NCBI GenBank assembly: GCA_033002965.1
Contig: JAURVB010013564.1
Coordinates: 186,001-250,000 of the forward strand
Origin: Piper betle
Taxonomy: Eukaryota > Streptophyta > Magnoliopsida > Piperales > Piperaceae
Reading direction: 5' to 3'
DNA length: 64,000 bases
The stretch's first letter is position 1. Every line of letters starts with the position of its first letter. The notes under the pieces are model-generated. The model was not told the DNA's origin and did no database searches. It saw only the letters and a list, made by a program, of their open reading frames with translations. Shown here piece after piece: positions 25,569 to 38,221 of the stretch. The position numbers and the translations under genes were made by a program.

Positions 25569-26215
25569 GGAAAAAGGGAGAAAATAGAGCAGAAGCGACA
25601 GCAAATAGTTGACTTCGCGACAGCTTTCCGACCAACTCCGGTCGTTCCCGGCCCATAAGCAGTCACCAACATGAAGCTGGCGAAGTGATCTACAAACGAA
25701 AATCGCGTACCGCCGGAGTTCATCACAGTCGTCGCCGGGTAAAAATCAGAAAGTTGTTGATCGTAGTAGCGAAGCAGAAAAGTGAAGAAAAGTAACCAAC
25801 TTTGGGCACTCCGTCCGGCCGACCGGATCCACTACCGACCGTCGAACCACTATCAATGAGCTATAGTTCTAGGCGATGTCCGCCACCTTCTGCCGCCGAA
25901 GCCACCAAAATCATCGTTGCACCGTCGCCGCAGCTGGGTTGGCGGGCCGTTTACGACTGACCGCATCCGCTCTTGTCATTCCGAGGCCAAATCCTTCTTT
26001 CCCAATTCGCGCCCGCAAAGCCAGACCGTGACATATACGAAACCGCGACCGTGTCGCAACCCACCCGCAACCCGGATTGGAGCTGGAGTACTGTACACCA
26101 CCCGCAGACCGGCGCACGCAGAGAGAAAGGAAGCAGACGTGCGCCATCTGATCCGGTCCGGTATTTGTTTAGTTTGAACCAACCCAAAACGGCCGGTTCA
26201 GTCTATTAACTCTCT
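25569..26215. other. GC-rich segment of unknown origin
   Basis: About 650 bases clearly richer in GC than the surroundings. Short open frames occur in several phases on both strands, and none is recognisable. It abuts the broken retrotransposon and may be part of another element or a captured fragment. Confidence 0.35.
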
Positions 26216-26219
26216 ATAA

Positions 26220-27790
26220 ATAATTTAAAGGCCTTTTAGACCTCTAATCAAGTCGAAACTTGATATCCACTACTTTTAGATGTTCTAAATGCAATGGTAG
26301 AGTTATTTTGAGGATTTAAAGATCATAAATAGATAGACCAAGGTATCGGGGACAAGCATTTTAAAGGCAAATTTATTTAAAGGTGGCAAAATTCACTTTA
26401 TTGTATAAACTGTAAAGTTAAAAGAGAAATAGTAGATTGTGAGTATTATTTTGGTTTTTGTAATATTTTTTATTTTCATCACACTATCTCTTTGCACGGT
26501 AAGGGCACCTCTGTCCCACCGAACTCTCAAACTATGATCGAAAAAGACGAGACCTGAGGGGCGGACGATCCAGTGCCCGAATACTAACTATAAAAACTTT
26601 AATTTGATAATATATTTATAAACATGTTAAAATTTATTAATATTTTTAAAAGTCCTAATTTAGGTAGAATTTTAGTCTACATTTTCCTAATAATAAATAA
26701 TAACAATAATAATAATAATTCCTAATAAAGTAAGGATTAAAGAACCCATGAAATTATTGTGGGGCCAAAATTTATCACAACACAATAAAGGTTGAAATGT
26801 GATAAGAGCAAAAAAAAAACTCTGGCACTTTAATATAAGAGAGTTTATTATTATACTTATAGTAATGACTAAACTCAAATTCGTTTGATGTTTACCTCGA
26901 TTTAATTCCTGCGGAAGTTCAGCTCAAACTCGAATCAAGCAAACGTGAGCGCACCTCTATTTAACTCAACTCGTCTCGAATCAAAACTCAATATTGCATA
27001 TTAAATTATATTTTTTATATATTTTTATATAATTATTTATACAAAAGCAAAAAATAATTATTTAAATCGTGTTCTAATGATTATTTTACATGATTATATG
27101 ATAGCTTCATGCACGAACAAAATATTTGGTGTATAATTCATACAAAGTTGAAATATTTAACCCTTCAAATCTAATTTTATTTTAAATTATATAAAAGAAA
27201 ATAATGGAAAATAAAGTACGAGTTTTTGTGTTGGACTCGAAATTAACTTAGTTTGAAGCCTATTAAATTCGACTCAAATTCAAAGACAAATAAGGCGTAC
27301 TTTAGCACAACTGAACTCGACTCGACTCCCTCAATTAACATCCCCAGTTGTATTGACCAATTTGAAAATTGTCGTCACAATCTAGCATTCTAGAGTCTAC
27401 CAATGAATTAATTATAATTTTGATCATATTGTTGAATCCCAATGTTTACATCTATTATATCATAAATAAAAATAAACAATGGAATCAACCCTTGTTGAAA
27501 CCATGCTTGAAGGGTCCAAGGTAGACTTTTTACCAATTCAAAATATGTGTGCTATTCAAAGTCTGTTGACCTTTTTTCTCTAAGGGCTTGATTAATTTGG
27601 TCCCAAGTCATACAAGCGAGCTCATATGCATGGCAAAAGGTATAATTGAACCATTGAGCTCATATGCCCCTAATAAGCCTGTTAATTATATTACACAACT
27701 CTCACACTTATCAATCTGATTAACAAGTTCGTGGACAATAAACGGTGAAAAGAGATTTACATTAGATTTATCATTTAAATTTACTGATAA
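26220..27790. other. AT-rich spacer with a TCGA-rich repeat remnant
   Basis: No gene. From about 26870 to 27345 the sequence carries ACTCGA/CTCGAC-rich ends around an AT-rich middle, ending GACTCGACTCCCTCAATTAAC. This resembles the TAGGG-ended MITE family seen at 14026 and 16036, but clean termini are missing. Confidence 0.45.
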
Positions 27791-27792
27791 AT

Positions 27793-30740
27793 GTTGTAAC
27801 ACCCCAAATCCAGTTCACACTCGTGAACCGAACCGGCATGTTACCAGCCCCGGTTAGGTCGGCTAACCCGAACCTAACTCATACGGATCCAATCTCGGCG
27901 TCTTAAGATGTAGATACGACTTGTCATGCATGGATAAATTCATAAAACCCTAACATGATACTACATGGATGACATGCAATTCAAGCACACACCAATACCA
28001 TTACGATTAAACTCAATAAAAATTCTAAAATAAAACGGACAGAATTTCCCCTAAAAATGCAATTAGGGGCCACCCTGTCAAAATCGTATATTCAAACATA
28101 TATACGTATAGCAACAATAGCATTCACACATACTTCTAATCTATTATATTCATCATTCTCTGAACTTTGGGTCCTAACCCATCACACTTTTGCTACGCTA
28201 CTCTGATCATTTCACATTCTATCATGTCTCATGCATTTGAACATGTCATTCACAATATAATAACATAATAACACAAAATTAAACATTCAGAAATCTAACA
28301 TGTGTGTGTGTACAAGACCTCATTGCTCCTCCGTCCAAGCTGGCTCCTCCAACTCGTGATTATTACCTACATATAGTATAAAAACACGTCAGTAACAAGT
28401 GTTACTGGTCCGGAAAATAAAATAACTATAACAAACTGGCTATGAGAGCAAACTCTCATATGAAAGAAATCATCATGTACTCCACGTGAACACTCTGAAG
28501 GGCACTACTGAGGAGCCACTGGGCTGCAGACCCGGTAGCATCCCGAACTTACTGATCTGCTGCTGGTACTGTGCTACTCTCAGCACTTCTTTTTCAGTAC
28601 TTCTCGTGAAACTTTATCCTAAGCCCTCTCCTTACCTCCATATTTCTCCTGGCCTTGAGCACGAAGGCCGAGTACTCTCAGGCAGTCGCCTTTAGTACCC
28701 TTTGAACCACAAGTCCGGACATGCGCTGTACTAAACAGTACCCGTAAACCTCCACGTTCTCCGGGTGTGAGGAACTCAAACGCGGAGTTGTCAGGATCCC
28801 TCGGGAATGGAACAGTCCGCTGGCACTAATCCAGAGCCCGCTTTGACTGTCACGGCATCCTCTGCATGGTACGTGCAGTCGATTTCTCCATCTCTCGTCT
28901 CACTGAAAATGCGAAAAACTATATATATATAGGCCTGGGTAGGGAGTTATATAATAGGCCCGAAGGCAACTTGTGGTGGATCTTGTTTTCGAAATCAACC
29001 TCGAGGGATCTCATCCTCGAGGGGTTATTAATCCGGAAAATGTTCGGTTAAATGGCCCGAGTTAAGTGGGATCCGATAAAACGCCACTTAACCCGTCCTG
29101 CAAGCAATAAATTAAACATACAATAGAAAGAGTAAATCAGAGACGAGTCCTAAACGGACCTGGTAGAAGCTCCAAGCGTGTCATCGCGCCTAGGCGGCGA
29201 GCTCCTATTCCGTACCTACACATCAAAACTAAATACTAACGCCCGCTAACTAAATGATGCATCAAACTCAACACAATTAAACACAAAATAATCAATCATC
29301 AAATAACCATAAATATGAAAATAACTCTAACTCATCCTATTCATGACAATTTTATTGTATTTTTCCTAAGTTACATCATACACAATTATCATGCTCAATT
29401 TACTTACTTCATTAAATCACTTAACCTCCATAAACTATCAATCACATCATGTAACTTATCACTTCATCACTTATCCTCCATTCACTATCAATCACATCAT
29501 AAATCCTAGCATGTTGTGCTAACAATCATCATCAACTTTAAATAATCAAATCGGAGGTAATTATACCTCACGTCGTCGGCAATCGGCGACGGTTAGGGTT
29601 CCGTCGCGCGCCTCGGAGCTCGAATTCGGCGCTCCTCGGCGTCCGAAGCTCGATCGGGCTCCACCGGGTGAGCCCCGCGGAAGATCCGGTGAATTCCGGC
29701 GAATTCCAGAAATTCCGATTTTCCGGCGGTTTTCCGGCAGTTGCTGGCGGTTTTCCGGCGACTTCCGGTGGTTTTCCGGCGACTATTGCCGGTGGTATCT
29801 ACTAGCTGGATAGGGGTCATGTAGGGTACCCTCGGAACCGGCTCGGCGAGCCCGACTCATCTACGAGGTCGACGCGGCCAACGGAGGTGGCGGCTCGCCG
29901 GAAAACGGCTAAAACAGGGCCGGCGGCGATGGGTCGCTAGATCCGGCCGGCCAGGGCGGCGATGGCCTCCGCTCCGGTCGGGGAAGGCCGCTAGGTGGTC
30001 GGTGGTGCTGAGGCGACCACTGGATGACGGCTGCGACGGTCGCCGGCGGCAGAATCAGCGACGCGACCAAAGGCAGTCGCGGCGCTAGGCGTGGCGATTC
30101 CGCCGTCGCGGCGGCCTGGCAGCGGCCGGGGCTGGTCGGGGTGGCACGGCGACGCCGTGGCGGAGCTGGGCGGCGACGATCGGCGGCCGGGCGGCGCCGA
30201 CAGCGACGGCGGCGACGCTGCACAGGGGCGGCGTCGGGGTTTGGTTTGGGGAAGAAAAGAAGGCGCGGGGTGTGTGGTGGCAAGGTCGTAAATATCACTT
30301 GACTCGTCTCCGGCTCGAGTCAAGTATAATAACTAAGTCGTATTAAATCCTAAAAAAATTCATAAAAATCGGGAAAAAATCCCGTAAAATCAAACAACAC
30401 CACAATATTATAATGATATGCTCTATGACTAACAACCCACCCAGACTGCCCGAACGCGTCCTAACGCGGTAAACGGCCTAATACTAATTCTACGATCCAC
30501 TATATATAAAAATAATAAAAAAAATGACTGGCATACTCTCATATATCTGATAACTCATTCTGTTCTGCTGTGTTCATGACGTTATCATCATATACTTGGG
30601 TACGCATGACCCTCATAGCTCATACACGCGACTGGCATCGGCTCGGTACACGTGTCCTGAAACTGACTCAACTCGAACAAAATAACGGTCGACCCGACCG
30701 GTTCTGAATATAAAACCCTAACTCGAATCGTGGGTTTTAC
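27793..30740. mobile_element. Repeat-like mosaic, probably a non-autonomous LTR-type element
   Basis: The segment begins TGTAACACCCCAAATCC, a sequence typical of LTR starts in plant Ty3/gypsy-type elements. A mixed non-coding stretch follows (27900-29550), then a strongly GC-rich core (about 29560-30290) full of TTCCGG and GGCGGC runs, then an AT-rich tail. The core is followed by the imperfect palindrome TTGACTCG...CGAGTCAA at 30300-30325. I found neither matching LTRs nor coding domains, so the class is uncertain. The open frames in the core are products of its composition. Confidence 0.4.
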
Positions 30741-30999
30741 TATTAATCTTTTTGATATTAATTAATAATGAAAATATGAATTCTAAGTGTGAGAAATTAA
30801 AGGCAAAAATTTTCGATTTTGGTCATTGTTTCTTAAGGATTTATTCATAATATATGCAAAAGATTTTCACCTCCTAAAATTACTCAATTATAACGCCTTC
30901 AACAATAGAAGTTAAATAAACAAACAAAAAGTGACGGGAGAGGTGCGCTTACCCAATTCCCGACACCACAACGGACAATCAATACTAGGTACCCGTCCG

Positions 31000-31988
31000 C
31001 GCCCGTTCCCGCATCAGTTTCTTGTCGGACACGCGTCTGAGAAGCCTCTCACCGTAGGGGAAGTGGTGGATAAATGGGGTCAAAAGGGGACGCAAAGCAG
31101 AAAACGGAGGCGAAGGAGACGATCCGTTCCAACCCCTTACCCCCCGACCCCCGCGACCTTCGCACCTCCCCGACCATGGCCTCTCCTCGATTTCTCGCCG
31201 GGGCGGCCTGCGATTGATCGTCTCTATCGCGTCTTCTTTATTCCCTGAATTTTTTCCCCATATTTTTTAGCTCTGAATCGCTAGGTATGCCAATCACGCG
31301 CTAATTATGGTACCTGCTCGGAATTATTTGATTAATTATCGGTAATTTGTGTGTGTTTTCGGATTGTGTTTGATGTTGTTGTTGTGGTCGTTGTGGTGGA
31401 TGTTGTGAAGCATTGGGTTTTGATGGGGTGTGGGTGTGGTTGATTGGATTGGATGTCTGTTTGGGTTGGATTAGAGTGGCTACTGCGTTGGATTGTTAGA
31501 TTTTCTGAAAGGTCATGTTTTCTGTGGTAAAGGTGAAATTTTTATTCGTGCGTGTGCGAGATATGGGTTGATTTTGTTTGGAATGAGGGGTTTGGAGATG
31601 GGGGGTAATATTTTTGGTGGTTTGTGTTGGGCTTTAGAGTGTTGGTTGATTAGAATATGGTTTTGTTAGCTCCTTCTATCATAATTTATCATTGGTTTCT
31701 GCTCATGAAGGGCTGGGTGGGATTTAGTGGACCTAGCTTCTTTCAGTGTTATGATTGTTTATCAGACTTTGTAGCTCATTGTCAGAAACAATTGCACGAG
31801 TGTGGGTGTGGGTGTGGGTGAGATGATTTTTCGGCGAATTGAAATAGGTGAGAGCTGTAAAGATTGCTTTGGGGTAATTAGGTGGCCTTTTATGGAGTAG
31901 AATGCTCTTGCCCTTTTTCTTTGTTGTGAGGTTGTTTTTTAAGTTTACGTGTAGTGGAGATATGAAAAATGACATGTTTCTTTTGTAG
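31000..31988 (+). promoter_or_regulatory. 5' leader and UTR intron of the RING-H2 ligase gene
   Basis: A GC-rich leader around 31020-31284 ends at a donor (CTAG|GTATGC, intron from 31285). The intron ends in TTTTGTAG at 31988, so the leader intron is about 700 bp, followed by the exon with the start codon at 32020. First introns in the 5' UTR are common in plant regulatory genes. The T/G-rich intron contains no open frame of note. Confidence 0.6.
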
Positions 31989-32019
31989 GAACTGTATTAT
32001 TGGCAATTTTTGGGCAATC

Positions 32020-34574
32020 ATGGATGGTAAAGAGGTTGGTGACCATATGACTAGTGCTGCAGCATTTGTGGAGGGAGGAATACAGGATGCCTGTGATGAT
32101 TCATGCAGTATCTGCCTTGAGGCGTTCTGTGACAGTGATCCATCAACTGTAAGGGGGAAGTTGCCAATGGCACTTCTTTGTTTATGATTTAAGGTCTTAA
32201 GGTAATTCGGTCTTTAATGGGCTAGTTCATTGTTGTTTCTCTCGTGCAGGTTACCAGTTGCAAGCATGAATTTCATCTCCAATGCATTCTTGAATGGTAC
32301 TGTCCTGCTAATTCGTATACACTTTTAGCCAGCATTTAATTTGATAGCTTAGAATAAGGTTAGCAATCGTGGTAGATCTCAGCCAAGATCCTTCTAAAAT
32401 GTGATTGAAATTTCTTTTTTTAAAAAAAAATTGTTGAAGGTCTTGGAGTCTGGTCATGTTCGTCTGCACTGAGACACAGGGAGAAAAATCTTTTCTTAGG
32501 ATGTTTTAGAAATATGACGTGAGTTTGTCTGATATTATTTCCCCATTGCTTTGCAGCATAGTTGTCTGAAAAAACTATGTTGTCATACCTTTCATCTAAG
32601 TAGTAGTTTCCTGTGTTGTGCCTTTCTCTTCTGAAAACATGCATTGACCATTCGTGCCTCCACTTCCTCTATTGTTTTATGTGCTCAAAATGTTTCATGC
32701 TTATGACAGAATTAAAAGAACTCAAATTGGATGTTTCTGTGTTTCTTTCATTGAAATTCTCTTGCATCAATGCAAAATATTTATAGACTTTTGAAATGCC
32801 TCAAAGTACTCATATTAGTGGTTCCAGTGGATTGCTTTTGTTTTAATATGGTAAATCTGGGAGGTAATATACAGTTGGTATTTTTATTTTATCATATGAG
32901 GTACATTAAGTGGATAATGCACGAGCTGTCTACTTTAATCCATACCCAATCTGGAGGATTGCTAAATATGTCATAATGCACTTCTTTTGGTATTTTAAGT
33001 GAGGTTTTTCTTATCTAACATGGAATACCAAATAGGACTCTTTATTTTTTTCCATTTCTTCATTTTAATGCACGCATTGATGGAACAAGATGTTTCCTTT
33101 AGTAGCCCTGGCCGCTTTCGAAACTGATCAGGACACGTGAAAGTTGTCCTTGTCATCGATGATTTAGTGTTTTAAAGCTTTATTATGGTACATAAAATGT
33201 TGTTTTATCGAAATAATTTTGTTCTTACAGGTGCCAGAGGAGCTCGCAATGCCCCATGTGTTGGCAGCCACTTAGTCTGAAGGATCCAACCAGGTGTCTT
33301 ATGGGAAAATGCGTTCTTGTGTTATTTTCTTCTCTTGATTACGTTTTACTGTGTTTCTTAACTATAATTGGTCACTATTCCAGCCAAGAGCTTTTTGAGG
33401 GAGTGGAGCGAGAGAGAAACATAAGATTAACTCCGGCTAGGAATGCCACTATATTTCATCACCCCACTCTTGGTGATTTTGAACTGCAACATGTGCGTAA
33501 TCTTTGCTGCAATGTTTTGCAATTAAGGTTCTTGGGTTACATATCTTATGTTGCATATGCTTGTCAACTTGACAGTATTTTATTCGTTGTGTTTCATTGC
33601 AGTTACCTGTGGGTGCTGATGATGCCGAGTTGGAGGAAAGCATCATTCATCACTTAGCAGCAGCGGCTGCGATGGGTAGGGCCCATCACTTGGCTAGAAG
33701 AGAAGACCATAGGGTTAGAATCTCTGGCCAAGGCCGACCACAGTTTTTGCTTTTCTCTTCATCCCCCAATGGGCAATCAGCTGTTCCAGTTAGCAGTCCT
33801 CCAAGCCAAAGAGAAGGAACAAGCGAGCAGACTCCCGACATATCTGCGGCTACACCCTTGCCTCCTCTTTCTACTGTTGGGGAAGAATCTGCTCAGCCTG
33901 TTCCACAAGCACCAACTCACGCTTCACTGGCTTTGTTGCAGGGATCTGGCCCTGGTATCGTTGTCGCTAGTAGGCCTTTACCAAACCGGTAATTTTTATA
34001 GACATTGCATGTACCATGTCATAGTCTTGTAAAAGGATATGGAGGAGATTTGAGGTTGGTTTTCTACAGGGGTTCTGCAGCAGCATCTTCACCTGTTGGG
34101 CAAAATAGGCCTGGGCCATCTGAATTTCAGTCATTCTCTGAGTCATTGAAATCTAGGCTTAATGCTGTCTCAACAAGGTGTCCATTTTTACAAATTTTGG
34201 TTAATTATCAGTTTTGTTCTCCACCTACCTGACGCTGGAACTTGTTCTACATCAGGTACAAGGAATCCATATCCAAGAGCACCAGAGGATGGAAGGAGAA
34301 ATTCTTTTCACGGAATACTTCTGTTTCTGATATTGGTTCTGAAGTTAGGAGAGAGGTTAATGCAGGAATTGCTACTGTGTCAAGGATGATGGAGCGTCTT
34401 GATACCAGAGACACCAACAATAGAGCGAGTGCATCTTCTGTGCCTCAACATGTAGATGATGCATCACCCACAGGGCATTATAATACAAATAATGGAGAAA
34501 ATAATGGTGGTCATGTTCTTTCAAGTGAAGGCAGTACATCTGCTTCATGTACTGCCAGTGCAGGTCCGAACTGA
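32020..34574 (+). CDS. RHF2A: RING-H2 E3 ubiquitin ligase, RHF2A type
   Basis: RHF1A and RHF2A are RING-H2 E3 ligases that act in gametogenesis in Arabidopsis by promoting turnover of a cyclin-dependent kinase inhibitor. Seven coding exons join cleanly: 32020-32148, 32250-32296, 33231-33293, 33384-33492, 33603-33988, 34070-34177 and 34256-34574. They total 1161 bp, or 386 residues. The N terminus MTSAAAFVEGGIQDACDD leads into the RING-H2 finger (CSICLEAFC...CKHEFHLQCILEWCQRSSQCPMCW, about residues 28-70). All eight zinc ligands are present. The family-specific stretch NATIFHHPTLGDFELQHLPV and an Ala-rich helix AAAAAMGRAHH follow. A low-complexity Ser/Pro region comes next, and the conserved C-terminal block SLKSRLNAVSTRYKESISKSTRGWKEK ends the folded part. 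The start gives MDGKEVGDHM. The upstream in-frame ATG at 31969 lies within the intron and is excluded. Confidence 0.94.
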
Positions 34575-35400
34575 GTTACCCTTCTCTGTCAAACAAGAAG
34601 TACACTCTCAGGACATATATTAACAGGTGTGATATCTAGTCATGTCTTTACAAGTTCTTGTCTTGTGAGTGTGTACTCTTTCATTTCATTCACAAATTTT
34701 TTGAAATTTTATTACTTGTAGGCTGCTACAACAGACCCTTTGTGGTCTGACTCTTCCCTTGACCCCACACATGGAGGAGCCTTTGTGCACCGGGCCGCCA
34801 TTTTCTGCCCTTTTTGTAGCCTTTTTTCTTATTATTCTGTCGGCGTCATCTTTTATTGCTTAATATTTTCCGTTGCTCATCCCAAATTCAGATGAAGGGG
34901 TAGGGTTGTAGTTAAAATATCCTGACTGTCAAAAGTTTACCTGACCTTTATTCTCACATGGTTCCTACACCATGTCCTCAGCCTTAATTATTTGGAATCA
35001 GGTGGAAGAAGGTCATGATGATGTTATCTTTTCACGATGTCTTCAGCTGTTATAAAGGCAATCCAGCGATATATTTATAGAAGAATTTTTCCAATAAACC
35101 AAAAACAATTTTAAACATAAAAAATGTTAATGCAACTTTGTGGAAGAAAACGCAATTTGGACAATGAGTGAATTGGTTTGTCTGTTCCATGCGTACTTGT
35201 TTTAGTTAGGTGCATGTATCTGCTGGTCCTATGCTTGCAATGCCAAATGCAACAACTTTAAGTGCAGTCATAATCTTTTTATTGCTTTTGTAATTTACTG
35301 CCTGTCTGTAAATGATAATTTAGTATTTATTTTGTTATGCATATTTTTATGACATGGATAAAGTAATAATATGGTGTACGAACTACAAGGTTCTCATTTC
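34575..35400 (+). other. 3' UTR and downstream flank of the RING ligase gene
   Basis: T-rich, non-coding sequence; the first 300-odd bases probably form the 3' UTR. No gene is visible before the repeat at 35401. Confidence 0.5.
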
Positions 35401-35795
35401 TAGGGTTGCTAATTGAGCGAGCCAGTTCACGAGCATTAGCGTTCGGCTCGGCTTAACTCGACTTGAAACTCGACATTTAAATGTTCGACTTGAACTTGAC
35501 TCGAACTCGAATCTTACGAGCCGAGCTTGAGTAAGGTCGTGTTCGACTCGATTCGACTCGGTTAGTAACTCGAACTCAATTCGTAGTTCGATTTGAACTC
35601 GACTCGTAGTTCGATTCGAACTCGGCTTGATAAAATAATATAATAATATAGTTTTTATATTATATTATATTTATTTATTTATTTATTTATTTATATATAT
35701 ATTATGAAATATAATAACAAAGAAACAAGATAGTTGAGATGGCTAAGATGACTTTACCTTAGGTTGTAAGTTCAAACCGTAATGGCTTCAATTTA
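35401..35795. mobile_element. Third TAGGG-family MITE copy, one end lost
   Basis: It starts TAGGGTTGCTAATTGAGCGA, matching the reverse complement of the right end of the element at 14026-14614. The two share subterminal TCGA-rich sequence, including GGTCGTGTTCGACTCG and ATAATATAATAATATAG. Near 35730-35775 it contains TTGAGATGGCTAAGATGAC and AGGTTGTAAGTTCAAACC, spaced like tRNA A and B boxes. The right terminus is not recognisable, so this copy is truncated or diverged. Confidence 0.65.
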
Positions 35796-35799
35796 CCTA

Positions 35800-38221
35800 C
35801 AGATGCCAACATTTATTTGTTGGCATTGTCGGGGAAAGAATTTGCTAAGATATTTTTTGTGATCTTGTGAATCCTTGCAAATTGCTGGACTGAAAAAAAA
35901 TGATAGACAAATATCATGAATTCAACCTGGGTTCTTAAATTATTTGATCTACATGTAAATTTGTCCATATGGTATTTACTTTGATCCCGCCATGTTATTT
36001 TACTCAAGAGGAACTCAACAGGCTATGCTGTAGTCATGTAAGCTGGTACATGAACTATGTTTCTTTTGTATCATAACTGTTACGAGGATCTCTAGTTGTC
36101 CATGGTTCCGCCGGCCCATGTGAAACTTTGGAATGCCGTGGTTAGTTTTAATTCGATGTTTGATCTGTGGATGGTGATTTTCTATAAAAAAATATTGAGG
36201 AAAGTTGTGGGTGGTGTTTGAAGCAGCTTGTGAGTTCTGAGCAGTTTATCCAGTTTAGATATGTGCCCCTACTTGGGAATTTTTAGTTTTAGATGTTTAC
36301 ACCTGTACTTGTGTAGAGGAATGACAGTCGAGAATTTGTAAGGTGAAGAAGCGGTAGGAGATCGTTTCTAACAGTTTTGTCTGTGACCTTGTGTAGAAGT
36401 TGGTGGTCAGTCATTATTGTATTTTTGGAAAACATAGGTTGCATCAAGAGCGGTCTTTTACATAGGACAAAGTTGATCTTATAAGCCTACCATGTTGGTC
36501 GATCTAATCTAATTGTTCTTATTGTAGAGAATGCTAAATAGTTCTCTGAAACTACGGATATGTTTGTGTGTCTAACCAATGACTTAGCTATAATATTGAG
36601 TGCTAATCTGTTTTAAGACTGAAGTAGGAGATGTCCTCTTAGTACTCGGTGATGCCAAGTTTTCCAAACTCTTTCTCTTGTTTTTGCAGGTTTTTGGTTC
36701 TTAACCTTATCTTTTATGAAAAGTTTTAGGGGCGTGGCCGGATCGAAAATGCATTGCTGTGCATGATCATTCCTTGCCATGAAGCTGTGCTGAATTATGT
36801 TCCTCTGAAAGTGGCATGGTTTGAGAAAAAATTTTCCTCCACCGGCCTAATCGATGGTACAGCTAAGTAAAATTCCCCAAATAGTCTGTAGTTCTTGTCT
36901 TCTCAAATTATTTATGGTCCCTTGCCCTCTTCAATTAGATTTTTTTCAATTGTGGCAATGAGTTGATCCAATTCTTGCAATTCTTCATTCTTTATCATAA
37001 TTTTTTCTTATGTTCTTATCAAAGCACCAATACATGAGTTCCTCCCCAATGTCAGAGATAAATGTATCGCAAACATGTCAGCGATGCTACTGCTGCCGGC
37101 CTTCCACATGTACTGTATACTATGTACATGTCTTCCCGCCTTCCTCCTAACTTTTAACCTACTCTCAAGATAAGAATCTATGCTCCCCCAGCCCACATGG
37201 GTTGTCATAGACCGAATGACAATACTGTTTTCGTCGTCTTAAAATCCTATCAAAGTGAACCATAATATTTCGGTAATTAAATTATATTATAAATTATAAA
37301 AATTATTTAATGTTTAATTAAGATTATATTATTATTTTTGTAAATATAATTATTTAATAAGTAATTTTTAATGTATATATATCATGTCATATTAAATAAA
37401 AAAATCATAATAAAAATATTATTTTTGCTTGATAATTAACATAAAATATAGATTTTAAAATATTTTAAAAAGTTTGATGATTTCGTTATTTCGGACAGGG
37501 TTCGATTATTGTATTTCTGTGCATGTCACCAACCAAGCGTGAGGGCCGGCAAAGTCATTGAACTCCTTATACTGTGAAAATAAATTTGATACCCTGTTCA
37601 TGTGGAAATTCCTTTTATGGATAATTATTCCTAAAAGCTTGTTTTTAATTTTATTTTTAAATTTTTCGTGTAAAATAGGTGCATCATAGATAATTACCGT
37701 TAATCAAGTTGAGTTCAATTGTGCTCAAAATTGATTCGTTTATCTTTGAATTTGAGTCAAGCTTAATATAGTAGGCTTTCTGCTAAGCCGAGTTTGAGTC
37801 AAATACAATAAAATTCAAGCTTTATTTATCGATATTTTTCTATCGTATAATCTAAAATAAAATTATTTCAAGAGATTAAATAATTTAACTTCATATAAAA
37901 TTTTTATTAAATAATAGTTTGATACAGCATGAGACTATTATATTATTGTGTAAAAATATTTTAATTATTTTTAAATTTATATAAATAACTATAAAAAATA
38001 TATAATATCAAATTTTGAGCCGTACCAAAAAGAAGTGTATTTGTGCTCACTTGATTCGAGATTAAGTCTAATTTCTTCAAAACCAAATTGAGTTGATCAT
38101 TGAGCAAATTCGGGTTCGAGTGATCGGGTAATAACACCCTTGGGTGAAACTCATTTTGATTTGAACTCGATGTAGTAAATGCTTTAAATGTGAGTATCAA
38201 TATTGCTCTCTCAATAAGCTA
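35800..38221. other. Intergenic DNA, no gene recognised
   Basis: A long stretch with only short open frames. From about 37680 to 38150 there is another TCGA/ACTCGA-rich unit with an AT-rich middle that may be a decayed MITE. Earlier parts (35800-36900) are of mixed composition and could include untranslated or non-coding transcripts, but I see no evidence. Confidence 0.45.

Noticed and set aside
29909..30323. Pro/Arg-rich frames in the GC-rich core of the mosaic
   Set aside because: They occur on both strands in several phases with no recognisable domain; composition alone explains them.
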